A stretch of 64,000 nt of DNA from Pseudeuparius sepicola (taxonomy: Eukaryota > Arthropoda > Insecta > Coleoptera > Anthribidae): the NCBI GenBank assembly GCA_963920635.1, contig OY987298.1:150572257-150636256 (forward strand). Reading direction: 5' to 3'. Position numbers and translations under genes: made by a program. Under the pieces are notes generated by a model. The model was not told the DNA's origin. It was given only the letters and a program-made list of their open reading frames with translations, and ran no database searches. Within the stretch, counting starts at the first letter, position 1; each line of letters opens with the position of its first letter. Of the stretch, positions 53,670-64,000 are shown one piece after another.

Positions 53670-56003
53670 CCCAATAAACACACACACGTTGATTAAACGT
53701 TTTAAAATGTCAAGACACCAATTGAAAAAAGCATGTCTTCCATAGGTAGAATCAACTTTTAGATATCGCGGTTTTAAACGTGGGAATGTACGCATAAAGA
53801 AACGTTTTGTTTTAGTTTATAAAATATTCAAATTTTACGTATTGTTAAAAGGTTACTTTAACGTTCTTCCTAACGTGTTGGTTTAGTGTCTAAATTAATA
53901 ATATTATACGTACCGTTCAACGAGTATTTTAGTTTCTTTATAGTTATATCTTATTGCAGTTTTAACGTAAATTAGACGTTAAATTATGTGTCTAAAATAC
54001 GTGTTTTCTTAACAACTCTTTAACGTATTGTACCCCGCAAGTAATATAGAATATTAATTTGTTGTTTAAAAATTGTAAACAAAATGTTCCGTTACAAAGT
54101 GGTAAACAATTATAGTATAACAATTTGAATTGTAAGTAATGAAAATATGACATTCCTGGTCTGACAACCAACACTATTACAAGACATTTTCTTTTTAAAT
54201 GTTCTATTTTTTAAATTAAAAATCCAAAAAGATTAATAAACTTTTTCGAATCCTAACTAATTATTAAATTATTTGAATAATTGTCATAACCATCGAATTT
54301 TTGACATAAATTTCATACTTAGAACAATTTGTTTCAAGGAAACTGCCATCATTTAATAATATTGTTTTGTTAATAATTATAAGTTGACTGATATTACAAA
54401 AAAGGTTTCTTCATCTATGAACTTTTCATTTTTTTATTTATTGTGGGTCACTCATCTGTAAGAACGTTCCAATAAAATGCTATTTTTTGTTATTTTGTTT
54501 TTTGTTATATTTTTTCGAAAAATATTAAAATTAAGTGACATTTTGTGTTATGAAATACTGAGTAGGTATGAAGTATATAAGAATTTACAATGTGTAAAAA
54601 TATGTGAACTACTTATAAGTTAAATAAAGTTACATGCAAGTCACAATACTTATTTTTGTTTCTTTCCCTACGAGTAGTTCCTGAATGTTTTAACCATTCC
54701 TTGACTGTCCAAGCAACCTTATCATTTCTTTCGTGAACTTGGAAGTTCAATTTTGCTGCCTCTAAAACAAGAATGATCAAATTGAACAAAGCTATAAAAT
54801 AAATAGGAGGCGATAGAGAATGTAAATTTCCAAAAATCATATATCATGATGTAAATATTGGAGTATTGTACTATAGAAAATAAAATAGTGAGAATAGCTC
54901 AACCCGTTAAATAATAATGAATTGTCTCGAGTTAAAGTGATACACACTGTATATTACCACATAATGCCCATAAAACGAACAGTCAAAAAAGATTAGGGTG
55001 TAGTTTACCCCAGTTCTAATAATATTTTACACACGTCTGCTTCTGAGGATATATTTTTATTAATTTAGCAGTTAGTGATATAAAGGGTGCGACCCTAATA
55101 AATATAAATAAATTAGTTACATTAATTATGTGTAACATAGTCTAACAACAATCCCTATTAATTATTGTAAATTAAGTATATTAAACATGCAGAGCAAGAG
55201 TTTTGATAGATGTAGGTACTTACCCAAAATAAGAAAAAATCACTCTTTACACCTATTTATTCAGCAAACCTGGTGTACACATGCTTATCTGGCTGCGACG
55301 ATTTTTCTAATGTTGGTCTGACGCAAATAGAGCCGCGCATCGAGTATTCTCGAGTCGCGCGGTCACGTGATCTTCTGTCCACAAATCACATACATTGGTT
55401 TATTAAAAGCCGTTAGTTGCGCGTTTATAGGAACGTTATAAATACGTTCAAATAATACCATATTTTTACGTTATATTTCAACGTTAGTTGTAGGTGTTTA
55501 ATAATTTAGAAATTGGTTTCAAGCAACGTTAAAAACACGTATTGATAAACGTCAAACATGTGATCCGTTTGTACGTTATTCTAACATCAAAATATTGACT
55601 ATTATATTTTCGTCAAAAAATACGATTATAAAACGTTTGTTATTTCCAGTCGTTAAATTAATTTAATTAGATGTTAGCTATAACGTTTAAAAGACGTTAA
55701 TTGTATTAGACCTTTTAATGTATTATCAACACGTTAAAAAACGTGTGTAAGATGCTAATATGGTTAGAATGTAAGTTATAAAAACGTGTCGTAATATAAT
55801 GAATTTAATACTTCAAAATAACGTCATATTAACGTAAAAGTTTTCTTAACTTAGATTTTGGTTAAAAGTTTTCGTATAAAGAACGTTGAATAAAAACGGT
55901 GTTTTTTGTATCAAAATAAAACGGTTGATTTTCGAACGTACACGTTTTATCAACCAATGACACGTTGATTTTACGTTTAATAAACGTAAGTGTGTTTATT
56001 GGG
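53670..56003. mobile_element. CCCAATAAACAC element with ACGT-dense ends
   Basis: Ends CCCAATAAACACACACACG and complement of CCCAATAAACACACTTACG, flanked by TA. I count about 12 ACGT tetramers in the first 360 bases and about 22 in the last 560; the middle 1.4 kb has almost none. The ends are thus heavily loaded with an AACGTT-like motif. One minus-strand exon-like frame lies in the middle. Superfamily not recognised. Confidence 0.82.
54607..54775 (-). CDS. Exon-like frame inside the ACGT-rich element
   Basis: After a possible acceptor (TTGTTTTAG near 54764) the minus strand reads AAKLNFQVHERNDKVAWTVK, then EWLKHSGTTRRERNKN and CDLHVTLFNL up to a stop. The composition is charged and looks like a real soluble protein segment. 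I find no known domain. It could be the last exon of the element's own gene. Low confidence. Confidence 0.25.
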
Positions 56004-56233
56004 TAATCTCTTCTGATTTAAATGGCATTTAGGGTCAATTTCATAATACATTCAATTAAATTATCTTTTGACTTAACATTAGGTCAAGAAACTTTTGCAA
56101 CAATACTAAACAATGGTTGGATTGTTAGAAAGCTCCTTTAATATTAAAGGGTACTATAGTTTGCCTATGCAATTGGCCCTTAATCATTTTATTTTTAAAG
56201 TTATTATTACGATTTGACTTACAGCCAGGTATA

Positions 56234-57790
56234 CAGGGTGGCCCACCACGAACTGCATCGATCTATATATGGAAGACTAAAAGTAGGAAAATTCTGAAAA
56301 TTTGGCACCTTACCAATGCCGATGGGAGCTGCTCAACTAAAATATTTTCGTGAATCTGTCACATCCGGTTATACCGGAAGTCGATATCAACTTTCTTATT
56401 TCAAATGGAACACCCTGTATATTATTGCATGTTTGAATTCTAGGCATCATTTTGGAACAAAAACATGCAACATGTCCTATGTCTAAATCCAACCGTTTTT
56501 GAGATATTTGCATTTTTCCGAAAAAAATTACAGATGCAGGCCTGAAGTCAATTAGCAATTTATACGAGGAAACCGCGAAATTTCAAAACGAATTTTTGGC
56601 ATCGTGTAACAGAAGGCGTGACCTAGTGATCTCTGCTGAGAAATAAATCCGTTCTTATACAGGGTGTTCACAAAATATGAATAAAAATTACATTCAATTC
56701 ATTTTTTTTAATGCGATCTTATTCACCACTAAAAATAATGACAACTTTGTGTAAGGTTTCCTATACCTAAATGCAGTAATTTTCGATTAATTTTAGAAAA
56801 ACCCACTTTTCGCCCATAAAATGCGGGGTTTGCTTAACGCTTGGAAAATCATATTAGCCGTGAACGAAGAAAAGACAATCGCGGCTGAGGAAATGTCACT
56901 TGGTTTATAAATTATTGTCAACAATAATGCGGCGCGCTTAAATTACACAAACGAAGATTATTTAAATTTGTTTATTATCTACGGAGAATGCAACAAAGTA
57001 ATATCAAGAACGTGCGATACATAATCTTCGTTTGCGTAATTTAAGCGCGCCGGCATTATTGTTGACAATAATTTATAAACCAAGTGACATTTCCTCAGCC
57101 GCGATTGTCTTTTCATCGTCCACGGCTAATATGATTTTTCAAGCGTTAAGCAAACCCCGCATTTTATGGGCGAAAAGTGGGTTTTTCTAAAATTAATCGA
57201 AAATTACTGCATTTAGGTAAGTATAGGAAACCTTACACAAAGTTGTCATTATTTTTAGTGGTGAATAAGATCGCATTAAAAAAAATGGGGGTTTCCATTT
57301 GAAAATTTCGAGATTTAAACAAATTTTGAATGTAATTTTTATTCATATTTTGTGAACACCCTGTATAAGAACGGATTTATTTCTCAGCAGAGATCACTAG
57401 GTCACGCCTTCTGTTACACGATGCCAAAAATTCGTTTTGAAATTTCGCGGTTTCCTCGTATAAATTGCTAATTGACTTTAGGCCTGCATCTGTAATTTTT
57501 TTTCGGAAAAATGCAAATATCTCAAAAACGGTTGGATTTAGACATAGGACATGTTGCATGTTTTTGTTCCAAAATGATGCCTAGAATTCAAAAATGCAAT
57601 AATATACAGGGTGTTCCATTTGAAATAAGAAAGTTGATATCGACTTCCGGTATAACCGGAAGTGCCAGATTCACCAAAATATTTTAGTTGAGCAGCTCCC
57701 ATCGGCATTGGTGAGGTGCCAAATTTTCAGAATTTTCCTACTTTTAGTTTTCCATATATAGATCGATGCAGTTCGTGGTGGGCCACCGTG
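56234..57790. mobile_element. CAGGGTGGCCC foldback with nested foldback
   Basis: TA-flanked, with ends CAGGGTGGCCCACCACGAAC and complement (the right end reads CACGG, one change). Arms of about 425 bp match closely, for example GGTTATACCGGAAGTCGATA and complement. At the centre lies a second TA-flanked foldback (56660-57363). Inner CACCCTGTATATTATTGCA pieces in both arms show a third, older end embedded in the arm. Confidence 0.92.
56660..57363. mobile_element. CAGGGTGTTCAC foldback, nested
   Basis: TA-flanked, ends CAGGGTGTTCACAAAATATG and complement. Arms of about 330 bp include TAATTTAAGCGCGCC near the loop. It sits at the centre of the surrounding foldback. Confidence 0.92.
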
Positions 57791-58485
57791 TATAACTGAG
57801 TTCTAGCTTCAAAGGAGCGATTCTTCACTTCGAACTTTTATAGAAATGTTTCACTTTTACACAAACAACAAATTTATAAAAAAGCTGTCGCTAGCACTTC
57901 GCGCTGTCTGTTTCCACCCAGGGACACACTGCCTCGTCGTAGCAATCTGGCGACGATAGCACTAACCGCACCACCACGGGCGTAGCCAAGGGGGGGGGTT
58001 TCGGGGGTTCAAACCCCCCCCCCCTCCCCGAAATAAGCAAAATATTACCTAATATTATACCGAAAAAATACGAGGAGTGAAGAGTTAAATTATTATTACG
58101 TTTGAATATATGTAGTAATAGTAGCGCCTAGCGCCATCTTTTGACGAGAGGCAGACGCAGTTGCAGCCGAACTATTTTGTATTGTAGGGACACTTTGCGT
58201 TGTTTCTCGATTATTCGCCACGCCCCTAGGTCGAAATGAGCTGAACTTTGTGGAAGTTCGTGGAAGTTTCTGGACGGCTACTGGGCTGCTATATAAGCGC
58301 CGCCGCGTCGCGTGACCGCGCTTACGGCAGTATTGTTCCATGCGAACTCGAAGCGAATAAAAGTGAAAAGTGGTGAACGAATAGTGAAGAGAATTGAGTG
58401 TACCGTGTAAGTGAGTAATTTTAGTGCCCTGTTATTCGATGACCTTGTTAAGGATAGATACGTGAATCATTATTACTGTCGAAAA

Positions 58486-58653
58486 ATGGAGGGAAAAAAA
58501 AGGAAGGGTGATAAACCTAAAGGTATGGACTACTGGAAAAAGTGGTGTAGTCAAGGTCAAGGGGTTTCTAATGAAGAAACAAATTTGGATTTAGCTATCA
58601 AAGCTTCAGCTACCATGCATGCTGATAAGAAGACTGCCTACCCCGAAATCTAG
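58486..58653 (+). pseudogene. hAT transposase N-terminal fragment, copy 2
   Basis: Same 55-codon frame as copy 1, beginning MEGKKRKGDKPKGMDYWKKW and ending YPEI before TAG. The preceding sequence is also open for 25 codons. The catalytic RNase-H-like region is absent: the frame runs straight into the deletion junction. Confidence 0.6.
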
Positions 58654-58918
58654 TTTGAAATGCCTAGATATGTGCGATAAAAACCTTTATCCTAATATTT
58701 ACACATTACTACAAATCTTGGCTACCATTCCTGTATCCACTGCTACCCCAGAAAGGTCTTTCTCGAGCCTAAGGAGACTGAAAAACTATTTACGAAACAC
58801 TACAAGTGAAAACAGACTTAATGGTTTGGCTCTAATGAACATTCACTATGGAACAGAAATTCATGCAGATGAAGTAGTGGATATATTTAAAAGAAAAAGC
58901 CGAAGATTTCTTCTCTAA
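58619..58918 (+). pseudogene. hAT dimerisation domain, copy 2, frame intact
   Basis: Open from 58619 to the stop at 58916-58918. It reads NLYPNIYTLLQILATIPVST, ATPERSFSSLRRLKNYLR, NTTSENRLNGLALMNIHYGT and ends KRKSRRFLL. The IPVSTATPERSFS and R-L-x-x-LA-L-x-NIHY blocks are the hAT C-terminal dimerisation domain, here of the ZMYM-like lineage. The domain alone cannot catalyse transposition. Whether it is ever expressed from the upstream TATA region is unknown; it is in a different frame from the N-terminal fragment. Confidence 0.9.
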
Positions 58919-59246
58919 TGGTTTTAGATTTAGCGCAGAGGAACGAAATTAATTTATCCATTTCATTTAAAGTTAAGAACTTTATAAATATGTCGTAGTT
59001 TTTCGGATGAATATATAGATATTAAATTTCATGTAAGTATATTTTTGTTGTTTTATTTACTTCTCAAACTAAACCCCCCCCCCCCCAAAAACTAAATCCT
59101 GGCTACGCCCGTGCGCACCACACAAATGAATTCTGGTAAATTTCTTGTAAAATCAACTAGAGGCAGTGTCAGGGCACGCGACGTGGACCCGCATCCCTTG
59201 TTGCCAGTTTTCTCTACTTCAGGGATTCTCCTAGAGTCGGCTCTGG

Positions 59247-61390
59247 CACTGGCATACGTTTACGGTAGGACACAGAATAAATAGCTTCAAAGCTATTTAT
59301 TCTGTGGTTACGAGTATAGTTACTAAATTGTTTAGTATCTCACACAAAATAAAAACGTGCGGCCAATTTCCCCATCTTCCCCCCAAAACCGTATCGTTTT
59401 TCTCACGGCACGCGCACAAAAAACCGTCCCGAAACCGCCCCGCCCTTCGTCATCCCCCGGCAGAGCCTCCTCATTGTCGAAACTGACGCGGGCGGTCGGA
59501 GGGGGGACGGGACCGCCACATTAACTGTCTCGCCGTCGACAAATTCATCCGTCGGAATTTCCGGGGGGTTTTTGCGGACAAGTTGGGGGGGAGGGGGTTT
59601 AAGGCGGCAGAGCCCCCCCCCTAACCCTAGGACACTGACAAATCGTCCCATCGACGGGGGCCGGGTCGGGCCAAGAACGTTAAACCAGACAGCAGGGGTA
59701 TGCAACTGGGTCCGGCGCATTGGCAACACAGGTCGGCCATTACGTCGGGTTGTGAAGGCCGAAGGGTATGATCGAAGGTAGCAAAAAGTGAGCTATATTC
59801 GCTCTTAACGCGACCCTATGTTAAACGGGTTGCCTATACATTACGGGTTGGAGGGTTGGACCAATAGAATCGCCGGATCAGACGCCTTGCGATCGATGAA
59901 TTTGCAAATTTTGAAGTTTTAATAAAAAAATATATCAACAATCTCGAACAAGGTAAGTCAAATATGTTATTATTTATTAATGATTTGATAATAGTTCTTC
60001 CCGAATTATTATCAATGTGTTATTCGAGGAATATTCCAAATATGAATAGGCAGTGTGAAAAGTATGGTTAGGGGGCTATTTTTAGAGACACTGTTACAAG
60101 TTATATTTATTCCCTTTATTCCTGTTGTTTCTTCTTGTCTATGTTATTACCACTAGATTAATAACAATAGTCAGTAAAAGCATAGTCGAACCAGTTTGGT
60201 TCGACTGCTAAAATGACTCGTACTGAAAGCCCCATCTACTTAGTAGTCGTGATTTTTCAGCAGTTATTATTTTCTGTGTTTTAATGTGTTTGTCATTGTT
60301 TAACTCCAGTAGTAGTTTTCTGTTTGATTTAAAGATATAGGTACTATCGATAGTAAAAAATAACACCTTTTTTTTATTTTAGATACAATGGAAACTGTTG
60401 AAACGGAGAATGGAGGCAACTTAATTTGAGAGTAGAAGACACCGCAGGCGGCGTGTCCCCGAAGAGTCTCAAACATGGCCGGAGTTACTTCAGCATCATC
60501 TACAATAGGTCAAATCGCTTTATTCATTAATAAATAATGTGTGAGGTTAACTATTTTAAGGTATATCAGGGAGAAAAAAGGTACGAAGCGAATTAGTGAG
60601 GGACATACTAAAAAAACTCAAGAAGTTTAAAAATTCCTAACTGTCTTTATTATTTCCTATCTAACATATTTGCTTCCCTTACTTGTAGCTATTGCGATCT
60701 GCTGATAAGGAACTCACTAATCGATTTTATCTTTATTACATGTTTCCGGATTGCCGAACCAAGTTCGGTAGACTGGGAATATTAACAATGACCAAGACTT
60801 TTCATCTGTGATTTATCCAGACTGAAAGAAGACCAAGGACCTGTGATATTTATTTTCTAAATAGGAGTTAATTTTTATTTTGTTTCTATTAATAAAGCTT
60901 TTGTATATTGTTTTATTGGTGGTGGTGACAACAATAGTTCTAAATAATAGTAATTGCCACCCCTCCCCCTACAATACTCCTAGATTGGAGTATTGTGAGG
61001 GCGAGAATTATTATTATTATACCTTCCTGATATGTTTCTTTGGTTTTTGTTTTAAATATATACAAAAAAACGAAAATGCTTTAATATACCCCTATAGTCC
61101 TTTTAATTGTTTTATTTCTGAAAAGGAACACATAATGTGGCGGAATATATCACATTATGAGCTCTTTTTTTAAAATAAAGCAATAATTAAAAGTATCCCA
61201 GTGGGAGATCCCAGTTCAAATTTCCCGCTTCTCCCCCTTTGCCCCTCCCGCCCCCCGCAGAATTCCTTACAGAAATTCCAACCAAGGTTCATCCAACCCG
61301 GTAAGGTGGCGCTGACCGTTCTGCCTCCTGTCAGCGGTGTTGCCAGGCAAAAGCGTTGACGCCGCATTTCTTAACCTATATATTTTGTGT
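59247..61390. other. Unassigned, partly GC-rich
   Basis: 59390-59760 is GC-rich with long G and C runs, and open frames there are composition artefacts. Small palindromes occur at 59271-59306 (CACAGAATAAATAGCTT and complement) and 60184-60206 (AGTCGAACCA and complement). An acceptor-like TTTTATTTTAG at 60372-60382 followed by ATACAATGG gives only 13 codons. No gene recognised. Confidence 0.45.
59271..59306. repeat. Palindrome with CACAG ends
   Basis: CACAGAATAAATAGCTT and its complement around two bases. Like 39724-39757 it starts CACAGAA and is almost all stem, but no 8-bp duplication is present. Confidence 0.7.
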
Positions 61391-63137
61391 CAGACAGGAT
61401 AGCTCAATCGCGCGAATCTGTCCGCCGAGCCGCCCGACGTGATGACGTCACAGTTAGACGTACTGCGTAAACTCGCACCACGAAACACCCAATCGCGCGC
61501 CTTCAGAAAGCGGCTTGTGCTTTTTTTTTAAAGTTCATAAAAACAAAAAGTGAGCTTTAGATGCTTTTGCTTTTTCGGGTTTATTTTTTAACGATTGTAA
61601 ACAAATAGAAATCAATAAAGTTCACTCTTGTTTTTTAAACACGAATTTTTTATGACAATTTCTCCAACCAATACGAGAAAAAAGCGAATTATTGCAGCAA
61701 ATGTGTTTTCAGAAGGTGCGAATTTTGCCTTAAATAGTTTTTATTATGGCACACAGATTATAATATATTATACAGAATTATTCTGTTAACAATTGTGTTA
61801 GTTTGATTTTGAAGAGCATTTTTGGATTATGATATTCATATTATAATATGTGAATGGTGAATCAATAATAAAAAAAACACTGATAAAATGCTCCAAGACA
61901 AATTAATACACAGTTGAAAACATAGGTAGTCATTTATTTATTCATAATTCATAAATAATAAATATTCTAATTTATAATTTTGTTTAATTTCCGCGTTTTT
62001 TCCGAAGAGGATCCACAGAACTATTTCTTTGTGAAGTATTATTATGTCGTGCTTTTAAATTTCGAAAATTGATTATAATAATAGTTCCTAATTTATAAAA
62101 AATCTTTTATAACTACAAGAGGCATGTTAACTTCTTTTTTAAAAACTTCATCTGATTCCTGAATAATTGCTTGTCGGGGAATTCCAATTTCAGTAAGTGT
62201 CGCTGGGGAAGAACTGCCTTCTAAATTTGCAGTTTCCCCACCTTCTATTGCAGACAAATCAACAAGAAATTTTTCTATTTCTTCCTTTCTTTGTCTTTCG
62301 GTAAGTCTATCAGAACGTGATGTATTATAGTTGTTGCCGAGGTTGTTTCAGTAATAGTTTTTGTGGAAGGCATTTTTAATGTAGAAACTGCGTTTTTTTA
62401 AATGCTCTCTTAAAGGTAAGCCTTAAATTAAAAAAAAATGTATAAATATTTATATTCTTGAACTTTTCAGATGGCTAGCTAACAAAGAAAATGTTACTTA
62501 CCTAATAATTCATTTCGAAGATCTCTTTCGTAGTCATTGTCTACAAAATGTTGTGAACATATATGGCTAGTGTTAGGGTTGAATTTGTCTTTTCTTTTGC
62601 ACCTTGATATCCACTCACTTTGTATAGTTTTAGAGAAAAGGTCCTTTGGTTTTGGAAAAGCATGAATTATGATATTCTGCCCAGTTTGGGCTTTTGTAGC
62701 ATAGGGGTTATTACACCCATACACGGCACACCTTGTTCCCCCTGGCCTAGTCCCCGGCATATTTTCGTGTATAGGACTATTCTGTAAAGTAATATATATT
62801 ATCAACCTCGTACTTTTATTATTAATAATATGCCAAGAAATGCTCACCTTCCCTTCTGTAGAAATTCAAGTATCAGGCACTTAGTGTCTCTGAACAATAA
62901 ATAAACATGGCACAAAAATCAAATAAAAGCAACACACAGACACACTTTATAACAGGTAAAACTCAAAAAACCCACAATAATAAAGTAAAACAGAAAGAAA
63001 TACGATAGAAAACTAGAGAAACAAAGGTAAACAACGGGCGTACGATGTAACCTTCACCTAACGACGTCTAACGGTGACGTCACGCCCTCAGTGGGCGCCG
63101 CGAACATTACACCATTCGGATTGAGCTATCCTGTCTG
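61391..63137. mobile_element. TIR element with THAP gene (P-like?)
   Basis: CAGACAGGATAGCTCAATC at 61391 is inverted exactly at about 63119-63137. The 1.75-kb body holds a minus-strand two-exon THAP gene starting near the right end. THAP plus short inverted ends suggests a P-element relative, but no 8-bp duplication is visible (left flank TTTTGTGT, right flank GTTTAACG). The right inverted repeat may extend to 63152, since that segment recurs at 59671-59692. No catalytic transposase region remains. Confidence 0.75.
62093..62760 (-). pseudogene. Two-exon THAP-domain gene with one frameshift
   Basis: Exon 1 (62760-62502) starts MPGTRPGGTRCAVYGCNN and contains all THAP hallmarks: C-x4-C, HAFPKPKD, SEWISRCKR and SHICSQHF, where C-x2-H completes the zinc site. 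THAP zinc fingers bind specific DNA and are found in P-type transposases and host regulators. A consensus donor (AG|GTAAGT) ends exon 1 in phase 1. After a 114-base intron the acceptor GCAG at about 62388 opens exon 2 (62387-62093) in the matching phase, with STLKMPSTKTITETTSATT. There a one-base shift is needed to continue with TSRSDRLTERQRKEEIEKFL, LEGSSSPATL, QESDEVF and VVIKDFL before the stop at 62093-62095. The tail is acidic and has no catalytic motif. It would be about 184 residues if the shift were absent. It may be a repressor-like or deletion product; broken in this copy. Confidence 0.82.
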
Positions 63138-63248
63138 GTTTAACGTTCTTGGAGTCGGGCGGCGCGGCCTAAAACAATTTTCGGCGGCGCCGGGAGTTCT
63201 AGAAGGCGGGCCGGCAGGTAGCAGCACGGCAGGCAGATTAGTAACATA

Positions 63249-63485
63249 TATTTTAATAAAAAAAATTAACAAAAAAATTAAAACCGACTTCAAAAATTTG
63301 CCCTTAAAAATTTAAAAAAAAAACAAACAAAAAATAACACCGACATCACAAATTTGCCCGTATGCACATTTCAACTAAAATTTTAGAAGTATTTTTCTCT
63401 CTCTAAATTGAGTTATCTTTGGATTTGGTGACAGACAAGGCAAGGAATTTAAATCTATTTAGATATGAATACATCGTATCCTCTT
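63249..63485. repeat. Half copy of the AAAACCGACTTC foldback
   Basis: Matches the left half of the element at 27607-28058 (AAAACCGACTTCAAAAATTT, CACAAATTTGCCCGTATGCA, AAATTGAGTTATCTTTGG) and stops just past the loop at about 63480. The opposite arm is missing. Confidence 0.85.
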
Positions 63486-64000
63486 TAAAATAAGGAGACC
63501 CAGCATGTCACAGTCTATCACATAGGATAAGTGAAGCCTTGAGAGGAACTTTGTTTTCTGTAGACTCCAAGGAGACCACAAGGAGGCTGATACAAGGTTA
63601 TGTTATATGTCAGTGTCCAACTGCCATCAGGTTTTATGTGGCATGCCAGTGTCATAGATTCTAAAGGAGGCAAAATATTTCCCATCATAATTCACAGTTT
63701 TTAACTTTTCTAACTTCCAGATACTCAGATGTGTCAATTAAAGGTAACGCGGCCGCCTGTAGTAGTCCCAATAATTGCAACCAGATTTTTCCTGTATCAC
63801 CTTTAGTAATCCTACAATTCCCATTACGTGGGCATTATGTATAAGTAGGTAGTTCAAAACAAATCGTATTTCGAAAATTTTAAATTATTAAGCAGCAGGT
63901 AGCTTCAGTCAGGTCTTTTTTTAAAGAGTTTTTATCTACGACTACAAATTTATTTTAAGTTTGTGAGGTACCTTGGGAGAGGAATAAAATTACAAATATT
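63486..64000. other. Unassigned sequence at the window end
   Basis: Composition is more balanced than the surroundings. A minus-strand frame (about 63690-63515) reads PPLESMTLACHIKPDGSW and so on for about 50 codons, and the plus strand is also open for about 35 codons there. I do not recognise either. It might be a host exon whose context lies beyond the window. Confidence 0.3.

Larger units (their letters stand above)
57975..59113. mobile_element. hAT deletion derivative, copy 2
   Basis: Same ends as copy 1 (CACGGGCGTAGCCA), with the perfect 8-bp duplication CGCACCAC (57967-57974 and 59114-59121). Overall it is nearly identical to 25848-26964, but it carries 16 bp more in the C-terminal coding part and lacks a 4-bp insertion. 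It is inserted in repeat copy C; copies A and B show the empty site. Confidence 0.95.
53476..59246. repeat. 1.1-kb dispersed repeat, copy C, with three insertions
   Basis: Begins within the repeat at TAATATGG, so it lacks about 270 bp of the left end, and continues to GAGTCGGCTCTGG. The repeat sequence is present at 53476-53665, 56004-56231, 57793-57974 and 59114-59246. Between these blocks are elements at 53670-56003, 56234-57790 and 57975-59113. Copies A and B show the uninterrupted order, so each insertion point can be read to within a few bases. Confidence 0.88.

Noticed and set aside
59403..59781. Two opposed frames in GC-rich DNA sharing VWFNVLG-like residues with 63091-63315
   Set aside because: The shared residues come from a 22-bp repeated DNA segment at a transposon end, not from a common protein.
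1..64000. tRNA or rRNA genes and bacterial operons
   Set aside because: I found no cloverleaf-like A and B box pairs with matching stems and no rRNA core sequences. Spaced introns, TATA-type promoter and transposon classes rule out a bacterial origin.

Overview
This window looks like gene-poor, AT-rich insect nuclear DNA that is filled almost completely with transposable elements. I found no intact host gene, no rRNA or tRNA gene and no CRISPR array. The arthropod assignment is inference. It rests on TA-flanked palindromic elements ending in CAGGGTG, a Helentron helicase fragment, hAT elements with 8-bp target duplications, THAP and MADF fragments, and short introns with consensus splice sites. 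The sequence alone does not resolve the order.

Layout, left to right. 1-5160: palindromic elements, one carrying a 57-bp tandem repeat in its loop, then unassigned DNA. 5310-5935: a broken Copia polyprotein. 7359-8431: first copy (A) of a 1.1-kb dispersed repeat, followed by a large foldback (8693-10193) and a possible solo LTR (10194-11836). 11848-13231: a Helentron-like end with a perfect 154-bp palindrome, the C-terminus of the helicase, six 122-bp repeats and an ATAC microsatellite. 13711-14249: an element with a MADF-like fragment. 14961-16098: repeat copy B. 16399-17284: a hAT element with a nested insertion. 19260-20130: a two-segment foldback. 22095-22793: a hairpin related to the one at 11848 and a 21-bp minisatellite. 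25848-26964: a hAT deletion derivative. 27055-29737: a composite of foldbacks. 31997-35722: a foldback holding a DUF4817-like fragment that is split by a TIR element with broken exons. 36318-36592: a THAP relic.

The most striking part is 39559-48511, where five elements are nested one inside another. The innermost (41950-46295) has hAT-like ends, an 8-bp duplication, and two long arrays of the same roughly 118-bp repeat in opposite orientations. A short relative sits at 49337-50406, and a 34-bp palindrome made only of the ends sits at 39724-39757. From 50485 to 53440 there is a foldback whose opposite arm preserves the empty site of a TA insertion. 53476-59246 is repeat copy C, broken by three independent insertions, including an element with ACGT-dense ends (53670-56003) and a second hAT derivative (57975-59113). 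61391-63137 is a TIR element with a two-exon THAP gene broken by one frameshift.

The coding relics are transposition functions (reverse transcriptase, rolling-circle helicase, hAT dimerisation domain, mariner-type and THAP-type DNA-binding domains). They do not form a pathway. What links the parts is insertion history, which nested target duplications make readable.
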